In this document: one piece after another, positions 39,007-48,635 of the stretch
Layout: every line of letters begins with the position of its first letter
Position numbering within the stretch: position 1 is the stretch's first letter
Source: Psychromonas sp. SA13A
GTDB taxonomy: Bacteria; Pseudomonadota; Gammaproteobacteria; Enterobacterales; Psychromonadaceae
DNA: 64,000 nucleotides
NCBI RefSeq assembly: GCF_011378715.1
Contig: NZ_WTKU01000001.1
Location: forward strand, 558,001 to 622,000
Direction: 5' to 3'
The notes under the pieces: model-generated
What the model was told of the DNA's origin: nothing
The model's input: the letters and a program-made list of their open reading frames with translations, nothing else
Databases searched by the model: none
Translations under genes and position numbers: made by a program

Positions 39007-39043
39007 CTTATCGCTAAAAATTAAGATTACTGGTTATTGTTAA

Positions 39044-40495
39044 TTAACAACCTGGACCACATTCCATACACTCGTTGATCATTGCAGAGCCTAATTTTAA
39101 TTTAGCATTCAAATCACGTAATGCGGTTCTAATACCTTCTTCAATAACCGGATGGTAGAAAGGCATATCTAACATTTGCGAAATAGTCATACGGTTCTGG
39201 TGTGCCCAAGCTAAAAGATGTGCAAGATGTTCAGCTTGTGGTCCAATAATTTCAGCCCCTAAAAAACGCCCTGTGCCTTGCTCACCGTAAAGGTTTAATA
39301 ACCCTTTATTTTTTAACATCACACGGCTGCGGCCTTGGTTTTCAAAGGAAACGCTACCAGTTTCAAAACATCCACAGCCAGAAAACTTCTCTGTTATCTG
39401 TTTATGACTAAGACCAACCATCGCTAATTGTGGATCGGTAAATACAGCAGCAATCGATGAACGGCGTAATCCAACGCGAATATTTGGGTAAACTCCCGCA
39501 TTACTGCCTGCTATTTTACCTTGGTCAGCTGCTTCGTGTAATAATGGAATTTGATTACTCGCATCACCAGCAATAAAAATAGTCGATACTGAAGTTTGCA
39601 TTGTATATGGGTCGGCAATTGGTACACCGCGATCATCACTTTCTAATTTAACACTCTCTATATTTAAATTATCAATATTTGGACGACGCCCCGTTGCCGC
39701 TAATACATATTCAACTTCTTTAATTTGTTCAACGCCCTGTTTATCAATATAAGTAATTTCAACTAAATCACCTTTGCGTTGCATATTTTTTACGTTGGCA
39801 TCTGCATCCAAATAAAACTCATCACTAAATGCTTTTTCTGCGTAAGCCATCACTTCAGGGTCAGTAAATGGGCCGACTTGTCCACCCATACCAAACATTA
39901 AAACTTCAACACCTAAACGGTGCAACGATTGCCCTAGCTCTAATCCAATCACTCCAGGACCAAATACGGCTACAGACTTGGGTAAATCCATCCAATCAAA
40001 CACATCATCATTAACAACAAGTCGATCACCGAGATCATTCCATACTCCTGGATAACTTGGACGAGACCCTGTCGCAATAACAATGCGCTGCGCATTAACA
40101 AGCGTATGCTCATCTATCTTTAATTGTGTTTCAGATACAAATGTCGCTTTACCAATTAATTTATCATTCGCGTCAATTTCATCTACCGCTTCAACAACAA
40201 AACCCACAAAACGGTCACGTTCATCACGTACTCGTTGCATCACTTTTTTGCCATCAACTCGCACATCACCATCAACAAAAACACCAAAGGGTTCAGTATG
40301 TGCAGCACTATGCGCCGCTTCAGCTGCAGCAATTAATAGTTTGCTTGGCATACAACCAACACGAGCGCAGGTAGTACCAAATTTTCCACCTTCAATTAAT
40401 ACCACTGAGTCTGTTTTTTCTTTAGCTGCTCGGTAAGCGGCTAAACCAGCTGTTCCACCACCGATCACGGCAACTTGTACATTAATTTGCTTCAT
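39044..40495 (-). CDS. Dihydrolipoyl-dehydrogenase-like flavoprotein disulfide reductase with C-terminal cysteine tail
   Basis: A 483-residue FAD/NAD(P)-dependent reductase. The FAD motif is VAVIGGGTAGLAAYRAA near residues 7-23 and the redox disulfide is CARVGCMPSK near 43-52. The second Rossmann motif is VFGPGVIGLELG near 176, and the dimer domain has the catalytic pair in YHPVIEEG. Two oddities: a CxC pair in EKFSGCGCFETG, and an extra C-terminal tail ECMECGPGC with three cysteines. No 2-oxoacid dehydrogenase genes are near. It lies downstream of the peroxiredoxin-glutaredoxin gene, separated by a terminator. I chose the ATG at 40495 (GGGA ahead, FAD motif directly after). The 21-codon upstream extension looks non-coding. 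A peroxide-defence role is inferred. Confidence 0.85.
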   Translation of the reverse strand: MKQINVQVAVIGGGTAGLAAYRAAKEKTDSVVLIEGGKFGTTCARVGCMPSKLLIAAAEAAHSAAHTEPFGVFVDGDVRVDGKKVMQRVRDERDRFVGFVVEAVDEIDANDKLIGKATFVSETQLKIDEHTLVNAQRIVIATGSRPSYPGVWNDLGDRLVVNDDVFDWMDLPKSVAVFGPGVIGLELGQSLHRLGVEVLMFGMGGQVGPFTDPEVMAYAEKAFSDEFYLDADANVKNMQRKGDLVEITYIDKQGVEQIKEVEYVLAATGRRPNIDNLNIESVKLESDDRGVPIADPYTMQTSVSTIFIAGDASNQIPLLHEAADQGKIAGSNAGVYPNIRVGLRRSSIAAVFTDPQLAMVGLSHKQITEKFSGCGCFETGSVSFENQGRSRVMLKNKGLLNLYGEQGTGRFLGAEIIGPQAEHLAHLLAWAHQNRMTISQMLDMPFYHPVIEEGIRTALRDLNAKLKLGSAMINECMECGPGC

Positions 40496-40535
40496 ATTGT
40501 TTCCCAATTTTGTTGATTTCTTGAATTTTGGATTT

Positions 40536-40573
40536 AAAAAAAGCGTATGTCTTATCAAAGAACATACGCTTTT
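40536..40573 (-). terminator. Strong terminator between the Prx-Grx and reductase genes
   Basis: A perfect 12-base stem AAAAGCGTATGT / ACATACGCTTTT has an 11-base loop. On the minus strand it continues into seven T residues. It lies between the two leftward redox genes, so the reductase either has its own promoter or depends on read-through. Confidence 0.85.
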
Positions 40574-40604
40574 GATGATAATCGAGCAGTTAAAACTGTT
40601 CTAA

Positions 40605-41336
40605 TTAGCTATTTGCGTAAGCGATAGCTGCTTCACTGTCACCAATATGTTTACCATCGGCAAAAATTTGTGGCACTGTAGTTTGCCCTGATACCGCTCT
40701 TAAGCTTACAGTCGTTGCATCTGTACCCAATACGATTTCTTCAAAGCCGATATTATTATCTTTCAGTGCAGCCTTCGCTTTTGCACAGAAAGGACAACCT
40801 GGCTTAGTAAAGATAGTTACCGCAGCTGGTGCTTTAGCATTTGGATTAATGTAGTTAAGCATTGTATCAGCGTCAGATACTTCAAACGGGTCACCCGGTT
40901 GGTTTGGTTCGATGAACATTTTTTCAATCACGCCATCTTTAACCAACATACTGTAACGCCAGCTACGCTTACCAAAACCAATATCACTTTTGTCAACTAG
41001 CATGCCCATGCCTTCAGCGAATGCACCAGTACCATCTGGTACAACTGTAATATTTTCAGCTTCTTGGTCTGCAAGCCATGCGTTCATTACAAAAGTATCA
41101 TTCACACTTAGACAAACAATATCGTCTACGCCATTCTTTTTAAATACACCCGCTAACTCGTTGTAACGTGGTAAATGTGTAGAAGAACATGTTGGAGTGA
41201 AGGCACCTGGCAATGCAAATACAACAACTGTTTTACCTTTGAATAATTGATCAGTTGAAACATTTACCCATTCATCACCTTGACGAGTTGGGAAAGTAAC
41301 ATTTGGTACGCTTTGACCTTCGATATTATCTAACAT
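40605..41336 (-). CDS. Hybrid peroxiredoxin-glutaredoxin (PGdx)
   Basis: A 243-residue fusion. The N-terminal Prx5-type peroxiredoxin, about residues 1-160, carries the peroxidatic cysteine in [15 protein letters not shown] near residues 46-60. The C-terminal glutaredoxin domain, about 168-243, has the redox pair in [14 protein letters not shown] near 178-191 and the glutathione-binding [16 protein letters not shown]. Such hybrids, known from Haemophilus and Vibrio, reduce peroxides with glutathione without a separate glutaredoxin. AGGAGCTACAA precedes the ATG. A tandem OxyR-type motif lies about 125 bases upstream. The reductase gene on its other side is the likely electron donor or a co-regulated partner. 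Confidence 0.95.
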   Translation of the reverse strand: MLDNIEGQSVPNVTFPTRQGDEWVNVSTDQLFKGKTVVVFALPGAFTPTCSSTHLPRYNELAGVFKKNGVDDIVCLSVNDTFVMNAWLADQEAENITVVPDGTGAFAEGMGMLVDKSDIGFGKRSWRYSMLVKDGVIEKMFIEPNQPGDPFEVSDADTMLNYINPNAKAPAAVTIFTKPGCPFCAKAKAALKDNNIGFEEIVLGTDATTVSLRAVSGQTTVPQIFADGKHIGDSEAAIAYANS

Positions 41337-41458
41337 TTGTAGCTCCTAATAATTATCAATTGTAGTTTTAAGTTTGCTAACAAGCTGCTGCTTGCTGCGA
41401 TGGAGTTATTATGCAAAATAAACGACAATAGTTAAAATCGTTTATTATTTGCAAAGTG

Positions 41459-41493
41459 ATAGTTAAAACCTATTTAAAATAGTTTTTAACTAT
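41459..41493 (-). promoter_or_regulatory. Tandem OxyR-type binding motif upstream of the Prx-Grx gene
   Basis: Two blocks each fit the OxyR half-motif ATAGnTnnnAnCTAT perfectly: 41459-41473 and 41479-41493. They are separated by 5 bases, where the Escherichia coli consensus has 7. The whole also forms a palindrome. It lies 123 bases before the peroxiredoxin-glutaredoxin ATG and just after the rep stop. A weak promoter (TTTAAC, 17 bases, CATAAT on the minus strand, about 41436-41408) lies downstream of it. OxyR activation is inferred from the motif. Confidence 0.6.
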
Positions 41494-41523
41494 CAAGTTT
41501 CGTTTTTTTTATTATATAGACTA

Positions 41524-43533
41524 TTAATCAAATAATGCTTTCAAACTCGCAATGCCTTTATCGGACAATTGCTTTTTTTGCTCATCTGTACGTTTTTTAG
41601 GGCCACTTTCCCATTCCACATCTTCCTGTGGTAATTCATTTAAAAAACGACTCGGTGTTGGTTTAATGACCTCACCATACTGACTTCGTTCCTTAGCTAG
41701 CGTAAAAGTTAATTCTTTTTGTGCTCGCGTGATACCGACATACGCTAAACGCCGCTCCTCTTCTACATTGTCTTCATCGATACTGACCTGATGAGGTAAT
41801 AACCCTTCTTCCATACCAATCATATATACGTAAGGAAACTCTAACCCTTTAGATGCATGCAAGGTCATCAACTGCACTTGATCTAATTCTTCTTCACTTT
41901 CATTACGAGATAACATATCACGTAGAGTGAGACGTGCAACCACTTGCTCTAATGTCATCTCTTCATCAAGATCATCACCCTTGAGCATTTCAGTGACCCA
42001 TTTGAATAATGTCGATACGTTTTTCATTTGCATCTCAGCAGCCTTCGGGCTTGGGCTACTTTCGTACAACCAGTCTTCATAACCTATATCGCGAATTAAG
42101 TCGCGAACGACATCAATATCATCCTCTGTCTTCAAGCGATGATTTAATTCAACTAACCATCTTGTAAAAGCTTGTACAGACTGAAGCCCCTTGCCATTTA
42201 AGGTTTGCTCTAAACCAATTTCAAAGCTGGCAGCAAACATACTGATATGACGTAAATTAGCATAATTACCTAACTTTTCACGACTCACGGCACCAATGCC
42301 TCTGGGTGGTTTATTGACCACACGAATAAAGGCATTTTCATCATCATGATTAACTAGCAGCTTTAAATACGCCATGATGTCTTTCACTTCACTGCGCGCA
42401 AAAAAGGAGGTTCCACCGCTTATTTTGTAAGGAATACGGTTTTCCATCATCACTTTTTCTAATAAACGACTTTGGTGATTACCACGGTACAATACGGCAT
42501 AGTCTTTAAAGTTAGCTCCGTTCATAAATTTATGGCCCGACAGTTCCATCACCACACGTTCAGCCTCATGTTGTTCATTTTTAGCAAATAAAACTTTGAT
42601 TGACTCGCCGTAGGCTAATTCGCTAAATAAGCGTTTATCAAATTCATGCGGATTATTAGCAATTAATACATTAGCCGCTTTTAACACCCGTTGGCTAGAG
42701 CGATAGTTTTGTTCTAGTTTAATCACTTTTAACTGTGGAAAATCTCGTTGCAGCAATACCAAGTTCTCTGGTCGAGCACCACGCCAAGAATAGATAGATT
42801 GATCATCATCCCCTACCACGGTGAAGCGAGCTCGCTCACCCACCAAGGATTTAATTAATTCATACTGGCTCGTGTTGGTATCTTGGTATTCATCCACTAA
42901 TAAATAGCGAATTTTTTTCTGCCAACGTAAGCGCACCTCATCTTTATGTTTCAACAATAAAGTCGGTAAAACAATAAGATCATCAAAGTCTAAGGCATTG
43001 TAAGCTTTTAGCTGACGTTGATATAAATCGTAGCAATGAGCAAAAATAACATCACGCTCACCTTTTGCTTGTTTAATCGCTTGAGGTGGCAATATTAATG
43101 CATTCTTCCAATTTGAGATTTGTGTCACTAACGCTTTTAAAAGGTCAGTATCTTCTTTGAGTTGTTTTTCAGTCAGTTCTTTTAATAAAGCTAACGTATC
43201 TTGATCATCAAACAAGGTGAAACCGGCTTTCATACCCAGTGTTTTCACTTCACGTTTAATAATTTCTAGGCCCAATGAATGGAAAGTAGACACCATCAAT
43301 CCACGCGACTCTTTTCGTCCTAAGGTTTGACTAACGCGCTCTTTCATTTCTCGAGCCGCTTTATTAGTGAAAGTAACAGCCACAATATTTTTTGCATGGT
43401 AATCACAGTGCTGTACTAAATAAGCTATTTTATTGGTTATAACACGGGTTTTACCACTACCTGCACCGGCGAGTACCAAGCAAGGTCCCGAGATCATTTT
43501 CACTGCGGCATCTTGTCCAGGATTTAATTTCAT
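41524..43533 (-). CDS. rep: ATP-dependent DNA helicase Rep
   Basis: A 669-residue superfamily 1 helicase that moves 3' to 5' and clears proteins ahead of the replication fork. Motif [14 protein letters not shown] lies near residues 23-35, motif Ia near [15 protein letters not shown], and motif [12 protein letters not shown] near 210-219. Motif III is [14 protein letters not shown], motif IV lies near LEQNYRSS, motif V near [14 protein letters not shown], and motif VI is [15 protein letters not shown]. It is shorter than UvrD (about 720) and equal to E. coli Rep (673). The N-terminal [11 protein letters not shown] also favours Rep. It is a single-gene unit divergent from the TetR operon. Confidence 0.95.
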   Translation of the reverse strand: MKLNPGQDAAVKMISGPCLVLAGAGSGKTRVITNKIAYLVQHCDYHAKNIVAVTFTNKAAREMKERVSQTLGRKESRGLMVSTFHSLGLEIIKREVKTLGMKAGFTLFDDQDTLALLKELTEKQLKEDTDLLKALVTQISNWKNALILPPQAIKQAKGERDVIFAHCYDLYQRQLKAYNALDFDDLIVLPTLLLKHKDEVRLRWQKKIRYLLVDEYQDTNTSQYELIKSLVGERARFTVVGDDDQSIYSWRGARPENLVLLQRDFPQLKVIKLEQNYRSSQRVLKAANVLIANNPHEFDKRLFSELAYGESIKVLFAKNEQHEAERVVMELSGHKFMNGANFKDYAVLYRGNHQSRLLEKVMMENRIPYKISGGTSFFARSEVKDIMAYLKLLVNHDDENAFIRVVNKPPRGIGAVSREKLGNYANLRHISMFAASFEIGLEQTLNGKGLQSVQAFTRWLVELNHRLKTEDDIDVVRDLIRDIGYEDWLYESSPSPKAAEMQMKNVSTLFKWVTEMLKGDDLDEEMTLEQVVARLTLRDMLSRNESEEELDQVQLMTLHASKGLEFPYVYMIGMEEGLLPHQVSIDEDNVEEERRLAYVGITRAQKELTFTLAKERSQYGEVIKPTPSRFLNELPQEDVEWESGPKKRTDEQKKQLSDKGIASLKALFD

Positions 43534-43774
43534 GACATGTCCTAAAAAATAAAAAAACAGTTTGATTCTACTTATCTTTTAACTGAAAGCTAGTGCAAGC
43601 CAATAACTGAGCATCATTTCTTTTATAGATTATTTCGAAGAAAAAGGTCAAAGCAGAAATAATTAACCAAGAAGCTAAGCAAAATTAAACGCCTAATAAT
43701 GGCCGTATTTAAAATAAAAAAGCGATAAAAATTATAGCATTAGAGGTTTATTTTAGAAATATTTAGATTTTTCA

Positions 43775-43813
43775 TTGCAATAATGTCTCAGTAAACGATA
43801 ATGAACGTTCATT
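43775..43813 (+). promoter_or_regulatory. Promoter and palindromic operator of the TetR-efflux operon
   Basis: A -35 TTGCAA (43775-43780), 16-base spacer and -10 GATAAT (43797-43802) form a fair sigma-70 promoter. The perfect 14-base palindrome AATGAACGTTCATT (43800-43813) overlaps the -10 box, 20 bases before the tetR start. This is the classic layout for auto-repression by a TetR protein. Confidence 0.6.
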
Positions 43814-43832
43814 CATTTTCAGTTGTAGACCT

Positions 43833-44414
43833 ATGGATAAACGCACTCAAATTCTAAATGCAGCAGAGAGCATTCTTGCACAACATGGTTTTTATGCCTT
43901 TTCGATGCACCATTTAGCAGAAACTGCAGGTGTTGCAGCAGGCACTATTTATCGTTACTTTGAAAATAAAGAGGCATTAATGGATGCCCTTCAAGCGTTT
44001 ATTCGTAAAGAAGCCGCTAATGATGTTTTTACTGGTTGGGAAGATAGCTTCACTGTAAAACAAAAGTACGATTTAATGTGGAATAATGTATTTAATGCGG
44101 TACTAGCAAACCCGAAGCGTCTGATTGTCATCGAAATGCTACATTGCGTGCCTAATATCAACCAAGCAAAAATAACATTATTAGACGATATTGCGTTTAA
44201 GCGTCTTATTGATTTTTACCAACAAGGCGTAACAACAGCACGATTTTTAGATTGGCAGCTCTTAGCCTTAATGGCAGTCAGCTTTGATACTTCAATTAAC
44301 CTAGCAAAAAGAATCATACGCAATGAGCTTACTTTTGATCAACATGAGTTAGATCAAGTGAGAGAAGCTTCATGGGCAATTATTCAAAACCCAAATTTTA
44401 ACCAACAGGACTAA
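43833..44414 (+). CDS. TetR/AcrR-family transcriptional repressor
   Basis: A 193-residue regulator. The N-terminal helix-turn-helix domain reads RTQILNAAESILAQHGFYAF, then LAETAGVAAGTIYRYFENKEAL, at about residues 3-50. The C-terminal ligand-binding domain has no recognisable specificity. It is the first gene of a rightward operon, four bases ahead of the membrane-fusion gene. It almost surely represses its own operon through the palindrome over the -10 box. The inducing compound cannot be told from the sequence. The start ATG follows a spacer without a strong ribosome binding site, hinting at low expression. Confidence 0.92.
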   Translation: MDKRTQILNAAESILAQHGFYAFSMHHLAETAGVAAGTIYRYFENKEALMDALQAFIRKEAANDVFTGWEDSFTVKQKYDLMWNNVFNAVLANPKRLIVIEMLHCVPNINQAKITLLDDIAFKRLIDFYQQGVTTARFLDWQLLALMAVSFDTSINLAKRIIRNELTFDQHELDQVREASWAIIQNPNFNQQD

Positions 44415-44418
44415 CATA

Positions 44419-45540
44419 ATGAAAAAATGGATAGCTTCAGCCATCGTTTTGGCGATACTCGTATTTGGCAGTGTTATCGGCTTTAACATGTTTAAGGCAC
44501 AAAAAATTAAAGAGTTTCTTGCCTCTCGCCCTATTCCTGAGTTTCCAGTCACATCCACAACGGTTAAATTGGAAGATTGGACTCCTCATTTACGTGCGAT
44601 TGGATTTATTGAGCCTATCCAAGGTGTAACGGTTGCCAATGAAGTGGCCGGTAAAGTGACTAAAATTAGCTTTACATCAGGTCAAAACCTACAAAAAGAT
44701 GATCCTATCATCTACCTAAATAGCGAAGTAGAACAAGCTAACTTAAAAGCTGCAAAAGGTCGTATGCCCGCAGTTGAACGTAACTACAAACGAATGAAAT
44801 CATTATCAACAAGAGGTTCTGTTTCACAGGGGCAAGTGGATGACGCTGAAGCTGAATTCCTTGCTTTACAGGGTGAAATAGAAAGTTATCAAGCAACTAT
44901 CAGCCTTCGTACCGTTCGAGCACCTTTTTCCGGCATTGCAGGGTTACGTAATGTATTTTTAGGCCAATATCTTGCGAGTGGTACAGATATTGTGCGTTTA
45001 GAAAATATTAGTCGCATGCAAATGCGTTTTACTATTGCTCAAAATGACCTCAATAAAGTGCATATTGGTCAAGCAATGAATGTATTTGTTGATGCACGTC
45101 CTGATACTTCTTTTACCGGTGTGATTTCTGCTATTGAACCTGCCGTAAACTACCAAAGTGGTGTCATTCAAATACAAGCATCAATTCCAAATGATGAACA
45201 AATACTGCGTTCGGGTATGTTTGCTAAAGCGAATATCATTTTACCCACCGTTGAAAAGCAAATAATCATCCCTTCAACTGCCATTAATTACACACTTTAC
45301 GGTGAAACTGTTTATGTCATAACAGAACAAACAACAGACGATGGAAAAACGTTCTTACAAGCGAAACAACAAATCGTGACACTAGGTAAAAGTAAAGAAG
45401 ACAAAGTACATGTTTTAACGGGTTTAAAAGAAAACGATGTGATTGCAACTAGCGGTCAAGTTCGTTTAAGTAATGGCTCACGAGTTAAAATCGTTGAATC
45501 ACAAGCCCTTAATACTCCCTCTGTTCTTCCAGCATTGTAG
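44419..45540 (+). CDS. RND efflux periplasmic adaptor (membrane fusion protein)
   Basis: A 373-residue adaptor protein. A single N-terminal membrane anchor near residues 5-24 carries no lipobox cysteine. The lipoyl half-motifs GFIEPIQGVTVANEVAGKV and ISLRTVRAPFSGIAGLRNV flank a short alpha hairpin of about 70 residues. Beta-barrel and membrane-proximal domains follow, with SGMFAKANIILP near residue 272. It would bridge the RND pump to an outer-membrane channel. No channel gene follows, so a TolC encoded elsewhere is expected. It is four bases after tetR and eight before the pump gene. Confidence 0.92.
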   Translation: MKKWIASAIVLAILVFGSVIGFNMFKAQKIKEFLASRPIPEFPVTSTTVKLEDWTPHLRAIGFIEPIQGVTVANEVAGKVTKISFTSGQNLQKDDPIIYLNSEVEQANLKAAKGRMPAVERNYKRMKSLSTRGSVSQGQVDDAEAEFLALQGEIESYQATISLRTVRAPFSGIAGLRNVFLGQYLASGTDIVRLENISRMQMRFTIAQNDLNKVHIGQAMNVFVDARPDTSFTGVISAIEPAVNYQSGVIQIQASIPNDEQILRSGMFAKANIILPTVEKQIIIPSTAINYTLYGETVYVITEQTTDDGKTFLQAKQQIVTLGKSKEDKVHVLTGLKENDVIATSGQVRLSNGSRVKIVESQALNTPSVLPAL

Positions 45541-45548
45541 GTGATGGC

Positions 45549-48500
45549 ATGAAATTTACAGATATTTTTATAAAGCGTCCCGTTTTAGCCATCTCGCTGA
45601 GTTTGCTTCTTGTGTTATTAGGTATTCAAGCACTGACTAAAATGCAGGTACGCGAATACCCAAATATGACCAATACTGTGGTTAAAGTAACCACCAGCTA
45701 CTATGGCGCAAATGCAGACTTAATACAGGGCTTTATTACTCAACCTATTGAACAAGCTATTGCACAGGCCGATAATATCGATTTTATCAGCTCACAAAGT
45801 TTTATGGGTAGCTCCACTATTACAGTGAATATGAAACTTAATACTGAACCTAGTGGCGCTGTGGCGGATATTCTAGCAAAGGTAAACAGTGTAAGTTCAC
45901 AACTACCTAGTGAAGCTGAAGATCCGACTATTGATGTCAGTACTGGCTCTACGACTTCAGTTATCTACATTGCTTTCTCAAGCGACGATTTAAACTCTAG
46001 TCAAATCACAGATTACCTAGAACGCGTTGTTAAGCCGCAATTATTTAGTATTAATGGTGTTGCTAAGGTTAACTTATATGGTGGTACTAAGTTTGCTTTA
46101 CGAATTTGGTTAGATCCTGAACGCATGGCTGGTTTTGGATTAAGTACAGCTGAAGTTGTGACTATCTTACAGGCTAATAATATTCAGTCGGCCTCTGGGC
46201 AGGCGATGGGTTATTTCACTCTATTTAACGGTAGCTCTGAAACTCAAGTTAAAAACGCAGCCGAGCTAGAAAACCTAATCATTGCAACACGTGAAAATGG
46301 AAAAACCATTCATTTACAAGATATAGCGCGCGTATCACTTGAAAAAAGTCACGATACTTACCGTGCAATGGCCAATGGCGATGATGCGGTAGTCGTTGCG
46401 ATTGATGCTGCACCCACAGCAAACCCACTTGATATCACAGCAGATGTAAGGCTCATGTTACCGGCTTTAGATGCCAGCAACCCAAGCTCAATTAAAATGA
46501 AAGTTTTATATGACTCTACAATTGCCATCGAAGAATCAATTAATGAAGTAATAAAAACTATCGCTGAAGCAGGCTTAATTGTATTGATCGTAATGATCTT
46601 ATTCTTAGGTTCTTGGCGTGCCGTTATCATTCCAATCATTACCATTCCGCTATCGCTAATTGGTGTTGCTGTTGTAATGCAAATATTTGGCTTTACCATA
46701 AATCTCATGACGCTATTAGCTATGGTATTAGCCATTGGTTTGGTGGTCGACGATGCGATTGTGGTAGTAGAAAATATTGACCGTCATATCAAAGCAGGTG
46801 AAGAACCTTTCCGTGCAGCAATTATTGGTACGCGTGAAATTGCGGTTCCGGTTATTTCTATGACTATTACATTAGCCGCAGTATATGCACCTATCGCTTT
46901 AATGGGTGGGATAACAGGTTCGTTATTTACTGAATTTGCTTTGACTTTGGCTGGCGCTGTATTTGTTTCGGGCATCGTGGCACTCACATTATCACCCATG
47001 ATGTGTAGTAAAATGTTGAAAATTAATCATCAACCAAATCGTTTTGAGCGTACTGTTGATTCTGTATTAACGGGGTTAACTAATAAATATAGCCGCGCAT
47101 TAAACATCCTGATGTTGCGTCGCCCTGCTGTAATTATTTTTGCATTACTGGTTTTTGCTTCGCTACCAATGCTATTTAAATATATTCCTTCTGAACTAGC
47201 ACCAACTGAAGATAAAGGTGCATTGATGATGATGTCTAAAGCACCCGCGAATGCGAATTTAGACTTTATTGAAAATAGTATGCGTTTAGTCACTGATATA
47301 ATTTCAGATCAACCAGAGGTAGAGAGTAGCTTAGCCATGTCTGGTATTCCTAATGCTAACCAAGCATTTGGTATCGCTATCATGAAAACATGGAGTCAAC
47401 GCGACAAGGATCCAAAACAACTTTCAGCGACCATGACACCTGCATTCAACGCTATTCCATCAATGGCGACAACGGCGTTTCAAATGCCTGAATTACCAGG
47501 TTCATCAGGTGGTTTACCAGTACAATTTGTAATAACAACGTCTAATCCATTCCAAAGTTTAGTGAGTATTGCCAGCGATGTATTAGCAGCAACACAAGCT
47601 AACTCTACTTTTGTTTACTCAGAGCTCGACCTTGCCTTTGACTCAGCGACGATGAATATTAGTATGGACCGTGATAAAGCTGGAGCCTACGGGATTACGA
47701 TGCAGGATATTGGTATCACCTTGGGCACCTTATTAAGTGATGGTTATTTAAATCGTATCGATTTAGATGGACGAAGCTATGAAGTGATTGCACAAGTTGA
47801 GCGTAAATATCGTTTATCACCAGATAAACTAGGTGACTTTTTTGTTCGAGCACAAAATAATGACATGGTACCGTTAAGTGAGTTGATTAGTATTGATATC
47901 ACGGCAGAACCGCGTTCTTTACCGCACTTTAATCAACTTAATAGTGCAACAATCGGTGCTGTATTAGCCCCTGGTAGCACTATGGGTGAAGCGATAGACT
48001 TCTTTGAAGAGTTATCGACCACTAAACTGCCGCAGGGTTATCGCCACGATTACCTCGGTGAAGCACGTCAGTTTGTAACTGAAGGCGGCGCTTTATATGT
48101 CACTTTCTTACTTGCTTTGTTCATCATTTTCTTAGTACTTGCAAGTCAATTTGAAAGTATTCGAGACCCATTAGTGATTCTAATGACGGTTCCGTTAGCA
48201 ATTAGTGGTGCGCTTGTTGTGCTTGCTTGGGGCGCCGCCACAATGAACATCTATACTCAGGTAGGTTTGATAACCTTAGTTGGCTTGATAACTAAACATG
48301 GTATTTTAATTGCTGAAGTCGCAAAAGAAGAGCAATTACACCATGGTTTAAATAAGATAGAGGCTGTAAAAACGGCCGCGGCTGTTCGTTTACGTCCTAT
48401 TTTAATGACCACCGCCGCAATGGTAGCTGGATTGGTTCCACTTTTATTTGCAACCGGTGCAGGTGCAGTTAGCCGCTTTGGTATTGGTGTTGTAATTGTG

Positions 48501-48635
48501 GCCGGTTTGTCGATCGGCACCTTATTTACGCTGTTTATTTTACCGGTAATTTATTCCTTCATTGCCAGCGAACATGAAAAGGTTCCTGAATTTGACGAAG
48601 AAAAAGCATTAAAGGTAAATGCGACCAAAGCTTAA
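45549..48635 (+). CDS. RND-family multidrug efflux permease
   Basis: A 1028-residue proton-driven inner-membrane pump of the hydrophobe/amphiphile efflux type. It starts MKFTDIFIKRPVLAISLSLLL, as AcrB, MexF and MexI-like pumps do. Twelve membrane segments in the two usual clusters surround two large periplasmic loops. Helix 4 holds the proton-relay aspartates in LAIGLVVDDAIVVVENIDRH near residue 400. Length is typical. Its substrates (dyes, antibiotics, bile-like compounds or metabolites) cannot be read from sequence alone. It ends the operon, and a strong terminator follows. Confidence 0.94.
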   Translation: MKFTDIFIKRPVLAISLSLLLVLLGIQALTKMQVREYPNMTNTVVKVTTSYYGANADLIQGFITQPIEQAIAQADNIDFISSQSFMGSSTITVNMKLNTEPSGAVADILAKVNSVSSQLPSEAEDPTIDVSTGSTTSVIYIAFSSDDLNSSQITDYLERVVKPQLFSINGVAKVNLYGGTKFALRIWLDPERMAGFGLSTAEVVTILQANNIQSASGQAMGYFTLFNGSSETQVKNAAELENLIIATRENGKTIHLQDIARVSLEKSHDTYRAMANGDDAVVVAIDAAPTANPLDITADVRLMLPALDASNPSSIKMKVLYDSTIAIEESINEVIKTIAEAGLIVLIVMILFLGSWRAVIIPIITIPLSLIGVAVVMQIFGFTINLMTLLAMVLAIGLVVDDAIVVVENIDRHIKAGEEPFRAAIIGTREIAVPVISMTITLAAVYAPIALMGGITGSLFTEFALTLAGAVFVSGIVALTLSPMMCSKMLKINHQPNRFERTVDSVLTGLTNKYSRALNILMLRRPAVIIFALLVFASLPMLFKYIPSELAPTEDKGALMMMSKAPANANLDFIENSMRLVTDIISDQPEVESSLAMSGIPNANQAFGIAIMKTWSQRDKDPKQLSATMTPAFNAIPSMATTAFQMPELPGSSGGLPVQFVITTSNPFQSLVSIASDVLAATQANSTFVYSELDLAFDSATMNISMDRDKAGAYGITMQDIGITLGTLLSDGYLNRIDLDGRSYEVIAQVERKYRLSPDKLGDFFVRAQNNDMVPLSELISIDITAEPRSLPHFNQLNSATIGAVLAPGSTMGEAIDFFEELSTTKLPQGYRHDYLGEARQFVTEGGALYVTFLLALFIIFLVLASQFESIRDPLVILMTVPLAISGALVVLAWGAATMNIYTQVGLITLVGLITKHGILIAEVAKEEQLHHGLNKIEAVKTAAAVRLRPILMTTAAMVAGLVPLLFATGAGAVSRFGIGVVIVAGLSIGTLFTLFILPVIYSFIASEHEKVPEFDEEKALKVNATKA

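Noticed and set aside
46358-48520. Several antisense open frames inside the RND pump gene
   Set aside because: They are mirror frames of a strongly coding, membrane-protein sequence. They have no start signals and no family resemblance.
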